From NCBI GenBank assembly GCA_029262115.1, contig JAJCZZ010000016.1, positions 93,260-157,259 of the forward strand: a stretch of 64,000 nt of DNA. Reading direction: 5' to 3'. The stretch comes from Gemmatimonadota bacterium. Lineage in GTDB: Bacteria; Gemmatimonadota; Gemmatimonadetes; Longimicrobiales; Gaopeijiaceae. The first letter of the stretch is position 1. Every line of letters begins with the position of its first letter. Under the pieces are notes generated by a model, which saw nothing but the letters and a program-made list of their open reading frames with translations, did no database searches and was not told where the DNA came from. The translations under genes and the position numbers were made by a program. This document shows, one piece after another, positions 8,513 through 18,461 of this stretch.

Positions 8513-10135
8513 CTATCGCGGACCGGCCTTCCTCACGGCGTCGGGGAGCTCGTCGGCGAACCGCTCGAAGTTCTCCTTGAACATCGAGGCGAGCTGCTCG
8601 GCCTGTCTGTCGTAGGCGTCCTTGTCCTTCCACGTATTCCGTGGCGTGAGAACGTCAGTGGGGACGCCTGGCACCGTGTTCGGAATCTGGAGCCCGAACA
8701 CCGGGTCGGCCCGTGTGGGCACTTCGTCCAGTTCGCCGGCTAGAGCCGCCTTCACCATGGTGCGGGTGTGCTTCAGCGACATCCGATTGCCTTCGCCGTA
8801 CTTTCCGCCCGTCCACCCAGTGTTGACCAGCCACACCTTGGCTCCGGTCTCGCGGAGTCGTTCTCCCAGCATCTCGGCGTACACGCTCGGGTGGCGGGGA
8901 AGAAACGGTGCCCCGAAACAGGCGCTGAAGGCCGCCTTGGGCTCGGTCACGCCTCGCTCCGTACCCGCGAGTTTGGCCGTGTACCCCGACAGGAAGTGGT
9001 ACATGGCCTGTTCCGGCGTCAGCCGGGAGATCGGAGGTAGAACCCCGTACGCGTCGGCGGTCAGGAATACGACGTTCTGCGGCTGGCCACCCATTCCCGA
9101 GGGAACAGCGTTGGGAATGTACTCGATCGGGTAGGACGCGCGCGTGTTCTCCGTGATCTCGCTATCGAAGAAGTCCATCTCCCTGGACTCCCTATCGAGG
9201 ATCACGTTTTCGATGATCGTGCCGAACATCTGCGTGGCCCGGTAGATCTCGGGCTCACCCTCTTCGGTCAGCTTGATCGTCTTGGCGTAACATCCACCTT
9301 CGAAGTTGAAGACGCCGTCGTCTCCCCACCCGTGCTCGTCGTCGCCGATCAAGCCCCGGTTCGCGTCGGCGGACAGCGTCGTCTTGCCCGTGCCCGAGAG
9401 CCCGAAAAAGAGCGCGACATCGCCCTCCGGCCCGATGTTCGCGGAACAGTGCATCGGGAGCACACCCTGCTCGGGCAGGAGGTGATTCAGCACCGCGAAG
9501 ATCGACTTCTTGATCTCACCGGCGTATCGCGTTCCGCACACGATGACTTCCTGGGCGGAGAAGTTCACCGCGACACAGGTCGCCGAACGGCTGCCATGCG
9601 TCTCGGGATCGGCTTTGAAGTGGGGGGCGTGCAGCACCGTGAAATCCGGCACCAGTTCTCGCAGTTCATCCGCAGAAGGACGCCGAAACATGTTGTACGC
9701 AAAGAGCGAGTGCCAAGGGCTCTCACTCACGACCCGAACCTTGATCGCGTAGGCGTCGTTGGCACCGGCCTGCGCATCGCGAACGAAGAGATCCTGACCG
9801 TCCAGGTAGTCGACCACGTCGGCGCGCAGCGCATTCCAGTGGTCGGTGGACATGGGCACGTTGACCTTGCCCCAGTCGACGGTTTCCTCGGTCAGATCGT
9901 CGCGAACCGTGAACTTGTCGTTCGGTGAGCGACCGGTGTGGGGCGCGGTGACCGTGGAGATGGCGCCCATGTGGGCCAGGCGCCCGTCGCCTCGGGCGAA
10001 GGATTCCTCATACAGCCGCGCGGGAGACAGATTCCAGTAGACGGTCCCGTTCGGGTCCAGTCCGTGATGATCGAGACCGTACTCGCCCGGTTCTCCGGTG
10101 GCGGCAACGGTCGGTTCCAGCGTCTCGGCGGTCAT
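8513..10135 (-). CDS. pckA: Phosphoenolpyruvate carboxykinase (ATP)
   Basis: 540 residues; converts oxaloacetate plus ATP to PEP plus CO2, the first committed step of gluconeogenesis, in the cytoplasm. Diagnostic features are the kinase-1a P-loop FGLSGTGKTTLSAD near residue 245, the metal-binding stretch GDDEHGWGDDGVFNFEGGCY right after it, and the substrate region TAPHTGRSPNDKF near the N-terminus. The ATG at 10135 was chosen over an upstream one because homology begins soon after it. Length is normal for the ATP-dependent family. It lies 140 bp downstream of malic enzyme on the same strand. Confidence 0.97.
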   Translation of the reverse strand: MTAETLEPTVAATGEPGEYGLDHHGLDPNGTVYWNLSPARLYEESFARGDGRLAHMGAISTVTAPHTGRSPNDKFTVRDDLTEETVDWGKVNVPMSTDHWNALRADVVDYLDGQDLFVRDAQAGANDAYAIKVRVVSESPWHSLFAYNMFRRPSADELRELVPDFTVLHAPHFKADPETHGSRSATCVAVNFSAQEVIVCGTRYAGEIKKSIFAVLNHLLPEQGVLPMHCSANIGPEGDVALFFGLSGTGKTTLSADANRGLIGDDEHGWGDDGVFNFEGGCYAKTIKLTEEGEPEIYRATQMFGTIIENVILDRESREMDFFDSEITENTRASYPIEYIPNAVPSGMGGQPQNVVFLTADAYGVLPPISRLTPEQAMYHFLSGYTAKLAGTERGVTEPKAAFSACFGAPFLPRHPSVYAEMLGERLRETGAKVWLVNTGWTGGKYGEGNRMSLKHTRTMVKAALAGELDEVPTRADPVFGLQIPNTVPGVPTDVLTPRNTWKDKDAYDRQAEQLASMFKENFERFADELPDAVRKAGPR

Positions 10136-10275
10136 TCTTGGGGGTCTCCAGAAATGCGCGGAGGGGCCCACCGGCGACGGTGCTGCCCCACCACCAACAC
10201 GACAATTTTTTCACGAGGGCCCTCCCGAGCACGGCACCCGGGCCGGGTTTTCGGCTCCACCGACCGGGAAGGGTC

Positions 10276-12543
10276 CTAAATGTGCCCTGACTTCGCCTGA
10301 CAGTCCACCGACGCCACCGTGGCCAGGTTGAGAACGTCCTGGAGAGACGACCCCCGCTGGAGAATGTGGACCGGCTCCTTCATACCCAGCAAAATCGGCC
10401 CGATCACGTCCGCGCCGCCCAGGCAATCGAGGAGTTTGTACGCCGCGTTCGCGGCCGCCAGACCGGAGAAGACCAGCACATTGGCAGGTTTGGTGAGGTA
10501 ACTGAACGGGTAGATGTTCTTGAGCTTGACCGCGTTGACCGCCGTATCCGCCTGCATCTCGCCGTCGATCTCCAGATCAGGGTGCGACTCTCGCACGAGC
10601 GCGACGGCCTCCGCCATCTTTCGCGCTTCCGCGTGATCCACCGATCCGAAGTTCGAAAATGACACCATGGCTATCCGCGGCTCGATCTGGAGTTCCCGCG
10701 CAAAATTCGCGGTTTGCAAGGCGATGTCCGCCAAGGTGCGCGCGTCCGGGTCGATATTGACGGTCGTATCCGCCAGGAACAGCAACTCCCGATTCGGAAA
10801 CGCGAGCAGGTAGAGGCCGGACACCCGTCGCACGCCGTCCGCCACGCCGATGGTCTGGAGGCTCGGGCGGAGGATCTCGCCGTAGTTGGCCTCGATTCCC
10901 GCGACCATGGCGTCAGCCTCGCCGTCCGCGACCATCGCGGCAGCGTAATAGACCGGCTTGTAGAGGTTCCAGCGTGCCTCGGAAAGCGTCAGCCCGCGGC
11001 GCCCCCGCTTCTCGAACAGCCTGTCGGCATACTCGCGGCGCTTCTCCTCCAGCGCTGCGGCATACACGATCTCGACACCGTCGAGGCTCACCCCCATCGA
11101 GTCGGCTTTCTCCCGGACGCGTTCGGGCCGCCCGAGCAGAATGGGATGCGCGACCCCGTCCTCCACCATATGCGATGCCGCCCGGATGATGGTGCTGTTG
11201 TGACCCTCGGGTAGTACGACCCGGGCCGGCTTCCGCCTCGCCCGGTTCGACATCTGCCGCATCACCTCGTAACCCGGGCCGAGACTCGCACGGAGGCGAT
11301 CGCGATACTCGTCGAGGTCGACAGTCTCCCTCGCGACTCCCGACTCCATGGCCGCTTTGGCGACCGCCGGAGCCACGTGAAAGAGGACCCGCTGGTCGAA
11401 CGGCTTGGGAATCAGATACTCACGCCCGAACGCGATGTTGTTGCCATCGTAGGCACCCCGCACGGTATCCGGAACTTCCTCACGGGCCAGCGACGCCAGG
11501 GCGTTCGTGGCCGCGAGCATCATCTCTTCGTTGATACCTCGAGCACGAACGTCCAAGGCACCCCGGAAGATGAAGGGGAAGCCGAGGACGTTGTTGACCT
11601 GGTTCGGGTAATCGGATCGCCCGGTGGCCATGATGGCGTCGTCTCGAACTTCGGCAACCGCCTCGGGCAGGATCTCGGGGTCCGGGTTCGCCAGCGCGAA
11701 AATGATCGGGTCGCGCGCCATTGATTGGACATGCTCAGGTTTGAGTAGATCCTTGGCACTCAGACCGATGAAGACGTCCGCTCCCTCCATCGCGTCGGCC
11801 AGGCTCCGGCGCTCGGTCTTGCGAGCGAACGGGAGCTTGTACTCGTTCATGTCACCGTCGCGACCCACGAAGATCACACCGTTTCGATCGACCATCAGGA
11901 TGTTCTCCGGGTCGACACCGAGGCGCATGAAGTGCTGAGCCGTCGACAGCGCCGAGGCTCCGGCGCCGGAGAAGACCACTCGAACCTCTCCGATCTCCTT
12001 GCCCACCAACTCCAGCGCGTTGATCAGGGCAGCCGCGGCAATGATCGCGGTCCCATGCTGGTCATCGTGGAAGACCGGGATATCGAGCCTCTCCTGGAGC
12101 GTGCGCTCAATGACGAAGCATTCGGGCGCCGCGATGTCTTCCAGGTTGATCCCACCGACGGTGGGCTCCAGGAGCTCGCAGAATTTGATGATGTCGTCCG
12201 GATCCTCGGACGCGACCTCGAGGTCGAAGACATCGATGCCCGCGAATCGCTTGAACAGGACGCCCTTTCCTTCCATAACGGGCTTGGCAGCGAGGGGACC
12301 GATGTTCCCGAGGCCCAGAACGGCGGTACCATTCGACACGACTGCGACCAGATTCCCTCGAGCCGTGTATCTGAACACGTCTTGAGGGTTCTTGTGGATC
12401 TCGCGGCATGGCTCCGCAACGCCGGGAGAGTACGCCAACGAGAGTTCGCGCTGGGTTCCCACGGCCTTGGTGGGTACCACTTCGATCTTGCCCGGGCGGC
12501 CCTCCTCGTGATAGTCGAGGGCCTCCTGCCTCCTGTCTGCCAT
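10276..12543 (-). CDS. maeB: NADP-dependent malic enzyme with C-terminal phosphotransacetylase-like domain
   Basis: 755 residues, the usual size of the MaeB hybrid. Residues ~1-430 are malic enzyme: [24 protein letters not shown], the catalytic region HDDQHGTAI, the nucleotide site [11 protein letters not shown], and [10 protein letters not shown]. The C-terminal ~320 residues are a phosphate acetyltransferase-like domain ([28 protein letters not shown]), which in characterised MaeB proteins is regulatory and responds to acetyl-CoA. It decarboxylates malate to pyruvate. Together with pckA downstream it forms the C4-to-C3 metabolic node. Confidence 0.96.
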   Translation of the reverse strand: MADRRQEALDYHEEGRPGKIEVVPTKAVGTQRELSLAYSPGVAEPCREIHKNPQDVFRYTARGNLVAVVSNGTAVLGLGNIGPLAAKPVMEGKGVLFKRFAGIDVFDLEVASEDPDDIIKFCELLEPTVGGINLEDIAAPECFVIERTLQERLDIPVFHDDQHGTAIIAAAALINALELVGKEIGEVRVVFSGAGASALSTAQHFMRLGVDPENILMVDRNGVIFVGRDGDMNEYKLPFARKTERRSLADAMEGADVFIGLSAKDLLKPEHVQSMARDPIIFALANPDPEILPEAVAEVRDDAIMATGRSDYPNQVNNVLGFPFIFRGALDVRARGINEEMMLAATNALASLAREEVPDTVRGAYDGNNIAFGREYLIPKPFDQRVLFHVAPAVAKAAMESGVARETVDLDEYRDRLRASLGPGYEVMRQMSNRARRKPARVVLPEGHNSTIIRAASHMVEDGVAHPILLGRPERVREKADSMGVSLDGVEIVYAAALEEKRREYADRLFEKRGRRGLTLSEARWNLYKPVYYAAAMVADGEADAMVAGIEANYGEILRPSLQTIGVADGVRRVSGLYLLAFPNRELLFLADTTVNIDPDARTLADIALQTANFARELQIEPRIAMVSFSNFGSVDHAEARKMAEAVALVRESHPDLEIDGEMQADTAVNAVKLKNIYPFSYLTKPANVLVFSGLAAANAAYKLLDCLGGADVIGPILLGMKEPVHILQRGSSLQDVLNLATVASVDCQAKSGHI

Positions 12544-12567
12544 GGCGTGCGCTACTCCGGCTGGTCA

Positions 12568-14502
12568 ATGGGAAACGTGATGATGGACATAGCCGTCAGC
12601 CGGTGTCAAACCTCCAGTGCGGGAGTAGATTCCCCGCAAGCCAGCCCCGCGCGTGCCCTCACTCCGTCCTACGAGCCCACACTGCACTCGGTGTCCCAAC
12701 CGCTCATCGGCTTGGCCCTGGCCCTGTCCTCGGTTGGCGCCTTCGGTCCTCTCAGCGCCCTGGCGGCGCAGGAGGCGGAGACGCCCGCCCGGTGCACAAC
12801 CGGCCGGATCTCCAACGTGTTCGTGGACAACAAGTCGATCTTCGATGTCGACGATCTGGAGGACGGCGCGATCGGGTGGGTATACGGCCTCGCAAACGGC
12901 CTGCACGTCCGCACGAACGGCGGCTTCATCCGGCGTGAAGTGCTCTTCGACGTCGGCGACTGCTTCGACCCGATGCTCCTCGACGAATCGGGGCGCATTC
13001 TGCGCTCCTATCCCTTCATATCACGGGCGGACGTGTTCGCCGTCGAGCAGGCGGACGGCACCATGCACGTCGTCATCGACACCCAGGACCAGTGGAGCAC
13101 GCAGGTGGACCTCGGTGCCTCCTTCGACGATGGATTCAACCTCGAGGTCGTGGACGTAACCGAGCGAAACCTCCTCGGTCGTGGGATCCTCGCGTCCGGC
13201 TTCCTGCGCACAGAGAAGGAGCGGCGAGACAGAGGCGTCCGCTTCGAATTTCCGCGCTTCTTTGGCACCCGGCTGAACACGTACGGAGCGGTCGGCGAGA
13301 CCCGCGACGGGAATTTCCTCGAGGTCGGGGCCGACTACCCCTTCGTCGGCGAAGTTGGTCGCTTCGGTGCCCGTCAACTCTTCCGCCGGCGGGACGAGCT
13401 GTTTCCCTACGCCTTGGGCGCAGACTCGGAGTTCAGCCACGTCCTCCTGCCCATGACCGACGAACGCGCGGAATTTTCGGTTGCGCGGCGGTGGGGAGAG
13501 CCAGGAAGGCTCACCATGTTGGGCGTGGGCATCTTCCGGGAGGAACTGTCCTTTGCGGGCGGAGCCGGTGCCGCGGAGGTGGCCGTCGACAACGACTTCG
13601 GCAATACGTCGCCGGCACCAACGACGTTCATTGAGGCCCTCCGCCCGCAGGCGAATCCGCTGTCCGCGACCCGCTTCAACCTGCTGGTGGGACAGAGGAA
13701 TCTTCGCTTCGTGCGCGTGCGCGGCCTCGATGCCCTGGCGGGGCAGCAGGATGTCCGGCTCGGCTCCGACATCGGCCTCACGCTCGGGAGGACGGTGTCG
13801 TTCCTTTCATCGGACCAACCGGGCCGCTCGATCGACAACTATTCTCGCCTCCGGCTGTTCCTCGGCCACGACCCCGGTTCTTCCTACCTGTTCTTCAACC
13901 TGGCAGCCGAGGGGAGACGGCGGATCGGCGATCCGATCGGGAGCGACCCCTGGCGCGATTTGATCGGCGAGTTCGATCTCTATTCCTACCTGAAGTCCAC
14001 CCGAGTCCCTGGCCACACCGTTTTTGCCCGCGTGTCGGGCTCAGGAGGGTGGCGCATGGAAACGCCCTTTCAGTTGACGGGGGGGGGGAGGGGAGGCGTG
14101 CGGGGGTACACGGAGGAAGACGATCCCGGTGGACGCCGACTCCTGCTCACCCTCGAGGACCGCATCTTCGTGGGCTGGCCCGCGCCCGACTTGCTGGATA
14201 TGGGCTTCACGGTCTTCGGCGATCTCGGACGTGTCTGGCCGGGAGACACCCCGTTCGGCGACGATTCCGGTTGGCGGACCGCGGTAGGAGGGGGGCTGCG
14301 CGTCGGCTTCCCGGCGGGATCGCGTGGTCTGCTCCGCGTGGACGTTGCCTTTCCGATCGGCACGGACTCGTCCCGCAGTCCGATCTGGCGCGTGACACTC
14401 CAGGAGCAACTCGGCATCATCACCGGGTTTTTCGATCACCAACTGGATCGGAGCCGAAGGGTCAGCGTCGGCCCGGACTTCTTCGTGACCGAGGTCCGCT
14501 GA
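12568..14502 (+). CDS. Outer-membrane beta-barrel protein, BamA/surface-antigen-like
   Basis: Up to 644 residues, divergent from maeB. The start is uncertain: ATG 12568, or GTG 12691, which would place a signal-like segment (PLIGLALALSSVGAFG) right at the N-terminus. An N-terminal POTRA-like part (~RRILFD-type segments, ERNLLGRGILASGF) precedes a barrel rich in alternating strands. The motif GGRGGVRGYTEEDDPGG corresponds to the conserved VRGY element of Omp85-family barrels, and LEDRIFVGWPAPDLLD follows. It probably sits in the outer membrane; cargo is unknown. It contains a run of ten G at about 14079-14088. Confidence 0.75.
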   Translation: MGNVMMDIAVSRCQTSSAGVDSPQASPARALTPSYEPTLHSVSQPLIGLALALSSVGAFGPLSALAAQEAETPARCTTGRISNVFVDNKSIFDVDDLEDGAIGWVYGLANGLHVRTNGGFIRREVLFDVGDCFDPMLLDESGRILRSYPFISRADVFAVEQADGTMHVVIDTQDQWSTQVDLGASFDDGFNLEVVDVTERNLLGRGILASGFLRTEKERRDRGVRFEFPRFFGTRLNTYGAVGETRDGNFLEVGADYPFVGEVGRFGARQLFRRRDELFPYALGADSEFSHVLLPMTDERAEFSVARRWGEPGRLTMLGVGIFREELSFAGGAGAAEVAVDNDFGNTSPAPTTFIEALRPQANPLSATRFNLLVGQRNLRFVRVRGLDALAGQQDVRLGSDIGLTLGRTVSFLSSDQPGRSIDNYSRLRLFLGHDPGSSYLFFNLAAEGRRRIGDPIGSDPWRDLIGEFDLYSYLKSTRVPGHTVFARVSGSGGWRMETPFQLTGGGRGGVRGYTEEDDPGGRRLLLTLEDRIFVGWPAPDLLDMGFTVFGDLGRVWPGDTPFGDDSGWRTAVGGGLRVGFPAGSRGLLRVDVAFPIGTDSSRSPIWRVTLQEQLGIITGFFDHQLDRSRRVSVGPDFFVTEVR

Positions 14503-14504
14503 GG

Positions 14505-15209
14505 GTGACCCTGCCACGGTCGCTGGAACCGGAACTCCTCGACGAGGAGGGCCACGACGTGGACGAGCTGGCGGAGTCCCTCGTCCAGGTGGCTCAGGTC
14601 AACAGCTGGCTCGGGGGAGACCGCTCGCTACGACGTCACCTCGCCCGATTGCCGTCGCGGGTTATGCCGGAGCACACTCCCCGAACCCGCGCCATTCGCG
14701 TTCTCGACGTCGGCACGGGCAACGGAGAGACCCTCGTGCGCCTCCTCCGCTGGGCGGGCCGGTTCGATGAACGTTGGACCGGAGTCGGCGTCGACCGGAG
14801 CGCCGCCACGGTACGGATCGCGGCCGACCGGGGCACGCCGGTAGTTCAGGCCGACGGCCTTGCCCTTCCGTTTCCCGACTGCTCGTTCGACGCGGTCTTC
14901 TGCTGCCTCACTCTCCATCACTTCGATGATGACGGGGCACGAGCCCTGCTCCGGGAGATGGGACGGGTGGCCCGCTCGCTCGTGCTCGTGAGCGACCTGG
15001 AGCGGTCGCGGCTGCACTACGGAGGGGCTCGAGTGCTGGCAGAAACCCTGTGGCGGGGGAATCGGCTCACGCGGGCGGACGGCCCGCACTCCGTCCTGCG
15101 GGCATTCACCCGCCACGAGATGGAGGCTCTCGGACGTAGCGCGGGGCTCTCCGAGGTCAGGGTGGAACGCTTCCTTCCTTGGCGCCTCCTCCTGTCTGCT
15201 GCGCCATGA
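14505..15209 (+). CDS. Class I SAM-dependent methyltransferase
   Basis: 234 residues. GTG 14505 is chosen because it starts 2 bp after the preceding stop. Motif I is VLDVGTGNGETLVRLL, an acidic residue after strand 2 is in VGVDRSAATV, and motif post-II/III is FDAVFCCLTLHHFDDD. The C-terminal part (FTRHEMEALGRSAGLSEVRVER) matches small-molecule methyltransferases of the UbiE/menaquinone type. Its stop overlaps the next start (ATGA), so it belongs to the downstream oxidoreductase/SRPBCC/ketosynthase operon. Substrate unknown. Confidence 0.88.
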   Translation: MTLPRSLEPELLDEEGHDVDELAESLVQVAQVNSWLGGDRSLRRHLARLPSRVMPEHTPRTRAIRVLDVGTGNGETLVRLLRWAGRFDERWTGVGVDRSAATVRIAADRGTPVVQADGLALPFPDCSFDAVFCCLTLHHFDDDGARALLREMGRVARSLVLVSDLERSRLHYGGARVLAETLWRGNRLTRADGPHSVLRAFTRHEMEALGRSAGLSEVRVERFLPWRLLLSAAP

Positions 15210-16504
15210 CCGCCTCGAGGGTCCCCGACGGCTCCGACCCGGATGCGTTCGACGTCGCGGTGGTCGGCGGTGGTCCGGCTGGATCGACGGTGGCGGGCCT
15301 CCTGGCACGGCAAGGACACAACGTCCTGATCGTCGACCGGGCCACCTTTCCGCGACCCAAGCCATGTGGAGAGTGCGTGAACCCCGGCGCCGTGGCTGCG
15401 CTCCGACGGCTCGGGCTCCTGGACGACGTACGCGCGCTGGCGCCGGCCCGGCTCCTCGGGTGGACGATTCGGGCCGGCTCGTCGGAAGCCAGCGGGTCGT
15501 TTGGGAGCGGGACCACCGGCCTGGGCATCGGCCGATCGGAGCTCGACCACGCGCTCTTGAAGGCTGCGGGCCGGAGGGGCGCGAGGCTGTGGCAAGACAC
15601 CCGGGTGGAGCACGTCGAAGTGGCGGTAGGCGGCGGTCGGCCGACCCTCCGACTCCGCACGGCCGCAGGTCTCCGTACCCTTCGCCCGCGCGTCGTCGTG
15701 GGCGCTGACGGACTCCGCTCCCGGGTGGCAAGATCGATCGGCGCGGTGGCCCCGCCCGGTCCCCTGCGAAAGGTCTCCCTCACGTGCCGGGTGCGATGGA
15801 CCGGGCGGAGTGGAGCACCCGCCGAGGGCGGCCTGCTCGACGTCCGCGACGGCGTCACGCTCGGCATCGCGCCCGTATCCGCCGACCGGTCGCTCTGGAA
15901 CGCGACGGTGGTGGGCGAATCCGCCCGCTATCGCTATGAAGCCGACCGATTCGGAGATCCTGCCGCGTGGGTCGCCTCCCTGATGGACGAGCGACTGGGG
16001 GAGTGTCGCGGTCGGGAGATCATCGGGGGTCCGTGGGCTTCTGGGCGGTTCGACCGGCCTGTCGCACGACCGTGGGCCCCCGGCGTCGTTCTCGTGGGCG
16101 ACGCGGCCGGCTACTACGACCCGTTTACAGGCCAAGGCGTCTACCGGGCGCTCCGGTCGGCCGAACTTGCCGCAGATGCGGTTGCCGAAGTACTCGACCG
16201 TGCCGACGGTGGCTCCCGTCGAGAGCGCGACCCGTGGACGCCGCTCAGGAGATACGGCCGCCGCTGGAAGGCGAACAACCGCGGGGCGCGTTTCGTCCAG
16301 CGGGTCATCGAGGCCGCGGTCTCCCGCCCGGCGGTCACGTCCTGGATCCTGCCGCGATTCGAGAGGGCCGGATCGCTCGACGGTCTCATCCGTGTCACGG
16401 GAGACACCGTTTCGATATTCTCATTGGCCGCCCCGACCTGGTGGATACCCCCGCTCCTGGCGCGACCCGCGCGCCCCTTTTCTCCCGACCCACCGACCGC
16501 CTGA
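15206..16504 (+). CDS. FAD-dependent oxidoreductase, geranylgeranyl-reductase-like
   Basis: 432 residues. The dinucleotide-binding motif VAVVGGGPAGSTVAGLL is near residue 16, PCGECVNPGAVAALRRLGL follows, and the second FAD motif GVVLVGDAAGYYDPFTGQG lies near residue 292. This pattern is shared by geranylgeranyl reductases and by flavin monooxygenase-like tailoring enzymes. ATG 15206 overlaps the methyltransferase stop. It is soluble and cytoplasmic. It might reduce or hydroxylate the product of the ketosynthase encoded two genes on (inference). Confidence 0.88.
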   Translation: MTASRVPDGSDPDAFDVAVVGGGPAGSTVAGLLARQGHNVLIVDRATFPRPKPCGECVNPGAVAALRRLGLLDDVRALAPARLLGWTIRAGSSEASGSFGSGTTGLGIGRSELDHALLKAAGRRGARLWQDTRVEHVEVAVGGGRPTLRLRTAAGLRTLRPRVVVGADGLRSRVARSIGAVAPPGPLRKVSLTCRVRWTGRSGAPAEGGLLDVRDGVTLGIAPVSADRSLWNATVVGESARYRYEADRFGDPAAWVASLMDERLGECRGREIIGGPWASGRFDRPVARPWAPGVVLVGDAAGYYDPFTGQGVYRALRSAELAADAVAEVLDRADGGSRRERDPWTPLRRYGRRWKANNRGARFVQRVIEAAVSRPAVTSWILPRFERAGSLDGLIRVTGDTVSIFSLAAPTWWIPPLLARPARPFSPDPPTA

Positions 16505-16507
16505 CCG

Positions 16508-16984
16508 ATGCTGACCATCGATGAACAGATCTGTGACGCATTGCCGGACATCTGCTTTCAGGTCGCGGCGGACGTGGAGAACTGGCCCAAGATCCTCCCC
16601 CACTACCGGTGGGTTCGGTTCCACGAAAAGCGCGGCTTCGCCGAGGGTGTGGTCGAGATGGCCGCGTGGCGTCACTTCGGCCCGATCGGGTACCCGACGT
16701 GGTGGGTGTCGGAGATGGAGCATGATGCCGCGGAGCGGGTAGTCCGCTACCGTCATATCGACGGGATCACCCGTGGGATGGACGTCCTCTGGGAGGTTCT
16801 GCCGCTCGACTCGGGGCAGTGCCACCTCCGGATCGTGCACGAGTGGACCGGTCCCCGGTGGCCGGTGATCGGCGGCCTTGCCGCCAACTTCGTCATCGGC
16901 CCTCAATTCATCAGTCACATTGCTGGGCGCACCCTGGCCGGGGTTGCCGCTGAAGCCGAACGGAGGCACCGCGTTGCACGCTGA
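16508..16984 (+). CDS. SRPBCC (START/polyketide-cyclase fold) protein
   Basis: 158 residues beginning MLTIDEQICDALPDICFQVAADVENWPKILPHYRWV, the standard opening of the SRPBCC Coq10-like/cyclase family with its D-x-x-x-W-P element. The family forms a hydrophobic cavity for lipids or polyketides and includes aromatases/cyclases and quinone-binding proteins. It is 3 bp after the oxidoreductase gene and overlaps the ketosynthase gene by 11 bp, which favours a cyclase or carrier role for the product of this operon. Confidence 0.82.
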   Translation: MLTIDEQICDALPDICFQVAADVENWPKILPHYRWVRFHEKRGFAEGVVEMAAWRHFGPIGYPTWWVSEMEHDAAERVVRYRHIDGITRGMDVLWEVLPLDSGQCHLRIVHEWTGPRWPVIGGLAANFVIGPQFISHIAGRTLAGVAAEAERRHRVAR

Positions 16985-18251
16985 GGCAGGAACCCACACC
17001 CCCCGTCGCGTAGTCGTCACGGGCATCGGCCCGATCACGGCGTCGGGCTCTACGGCGGAAAGGCTGTGGGCGGGGCTACGCGCCGCGAAGTCGCCCGTCG
17101 TGGAAGTGACCCGGTTCGACGCCTCGCCGTTCCGCACCCGGATCGCCGCGGAAGTGCAGGACTTCGACGCCGAGAACTTCATGGACCGGCAGCGGGCCCG
17201 CCGACTCGACCTGTTCTCACAGTTTTCCGTAGCCGCCACCAAACTCGCGCTGGACGATGCCGCGCTGAACCCGGGGGACGTCGATCCGGGCAGGGCAGCG
17301 GTGCAGATGGGCTCGGCGCTCGGGGGACTGTCCCACGCGCAGGAGCAGATGTTCAACTTCGTGGGCCGGGGCGTGCGAGCCGTAGACCCGCGGGTCGCCA
17401 CGACGGTCTTCTGCGGGGCGGCGAGCTGTCAGGTCGCGATCGAGTTCGGTTTCACGGGGCCCAACTCGACCAACGCTATGAGTTGCGCCTCCGGCACCAT
17501 GGCGATCGGAGACGCCTTTCGACTCATCCGGGACGGCATTTCGGACGTAGCGGTGGCGGGCGGCATCGAGGCCCCTCTGGCTCCGTTGTCCTACGGGGCG
17601 TTCGCGATCATTCGTGCCATGAGCCAGAGAAACGACGATCCGACCCACGCGTGCCGACCGTTCGACGCGGATCGGGACGGCTTCGTAATGGGCGAAGGCG
17701 CCTGCATCCTCGTGCTGGAGGAGGAGTCCAAGGCGCGCGCGCGAGGTGCGCGCATCTATGCCGAAGTCCGGGGCTTCGGCGTGACGAACGACGCTCACCA
17801 TATGACCGCGCCACGGCCCGACGGAGCGCAGGCCGCGGCGGCCATGCGGCATGCGATCGCTGGCGGGGGCATGACCCCGGAGGACATCGATCACGTCAAC
17901 GCACACGGATCGTCCACGCCGCTGAACGACTCCACGGAGAGTCTGGCCATCCGTTCGGTCCTTGGGGATCGGGCCGACCGCGTGCCTGTAACCGCGACCA
18001 AACCATTCTACGGCCACGCTCTGGGCGCCTCCGGCGCGATCGAAGTCGGCATCGCCTGCATGACTCTCAGAAACGGGTGGATCCCCCCCACCCTCAACCT
18101 CGAGTCTCCCGGCGAAGGGTGCGACCTCGCGTACGTGACGGGAGAGGGACTGGACGCCGAGGTCGAGACCGTCCTGTGCAACTCGTTCGGCTTCGGGGGC
18201 ATCAACGCGTGCCTCACGCTTTCTTCGGTCCCCGAGGACGACGCCGGTTGA
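16974..18251 (+). CDS. Beta-ketoacyl synthase (KAS II / FabF-like)
   Basis: 425 residues. The start is TTG 16974, backed by GGAGG (16962-16966) seven bases upstream. The condensing-enzyme triad is complete: Cys171 in AMSCASGTMAIGDA, His311 in HVNAHGSSTPLND, His348 in KPFYGHALGASGAIE, plus the GFGGIN loop. It catalyses decarboxylative condensation of malonyl-ACP with an acyl primer. No acyl carrier protein, malonyl-transferase or ketoreductase is adjacent. Its place after methyltransferase, flavoenzyme and SRPBCC genes suggests specialised lipid or polyketide synthesis rather than housekeeping fatty acid elongation (inference). Confidence 0.92.
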   Translation: MHAEAGTHTPRRVVVTGIGPITASGSTAERLWAGLRAAKSPVVEVTRFDASPFRTRIAAEVQDFDAENFMDRQRARRLDLFSQFSVAATKLALDDAALNPGDVDPGRAAVQMGSALGGLSHAQEQMFNFVGRGVRAVDPRVATTVFCGAASCQVAIEFGFTGPNSTNAMSCASGTMAIGDAFRLIRDGISDVAVAGGIEAPLAPLSYGAFAIIRAMSQRNDDPTHACRPFDADRDGFVMGEGACILVLEEESKARARGARIYAEVRGFGVTNDAHHMTAPRPDGAQAAAAMRHAIAGGGMTPEDIDHVNAHGSSTPLNDSTESLAIRSVLGDRADRVPVTATKPFYGHALGASGAIEVGIACMTLRNGWIPPTLNLESPGEGCDLAYVTGEGLDAEVETVLCNSFGFGGINACLTLSSVPEDDAG

Positions 18252-18377
18252 TGCCCGACCCGCGGCCATGGCCAGATCCCGTATCGAGGATCGGGAACCG
18301 GTGCGCACGGCGACGGGTATCCGCGCACTCTTCCAGTTCTGCTGGTACATCGGACCGATGAGGGGCGAAGAGCGATT

Positions 18378-18406
18378 TTGACCGCCGAAACACGCGTTTA
18401 TAGCTT
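18378..18406 (+). promoter_or_regulatory. Candidate sigma-70 promoter upstream of the primary-type sigma gene
   Basis: In the 210-base gap between the ketosynthase and sigma genes, TTGACC (18378-18383) is followed by the AT-rich element TTTATAGCTT (18397-18406). Depending on which hexamer is the -10, the spacer is 15 to 17 bases. It lies about 60 bases upstream of the sigma gene start. Supported by consensus match only. Confidence 0.45.
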
Positions 18407-18461
18407 CAACGCAATTGCGTTCCCGCTTCGCGCGCCCCTGTCTGAGGACTGCTGACCACGA

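Noticed and set aside
11932..12567. Upstream extension of the Omp85-like gene to an earlier start within malic enzyme
   Set aside because: The extra residues overlap maeB antisense and lack a signal peptide; homology begins after 12691.
18278..18300. Weak hairpin after the ketosynthase gene as a terminator
   Set aside because: Only about five pairs (TCCCG/CGGGA) and no T tract; not convincing.
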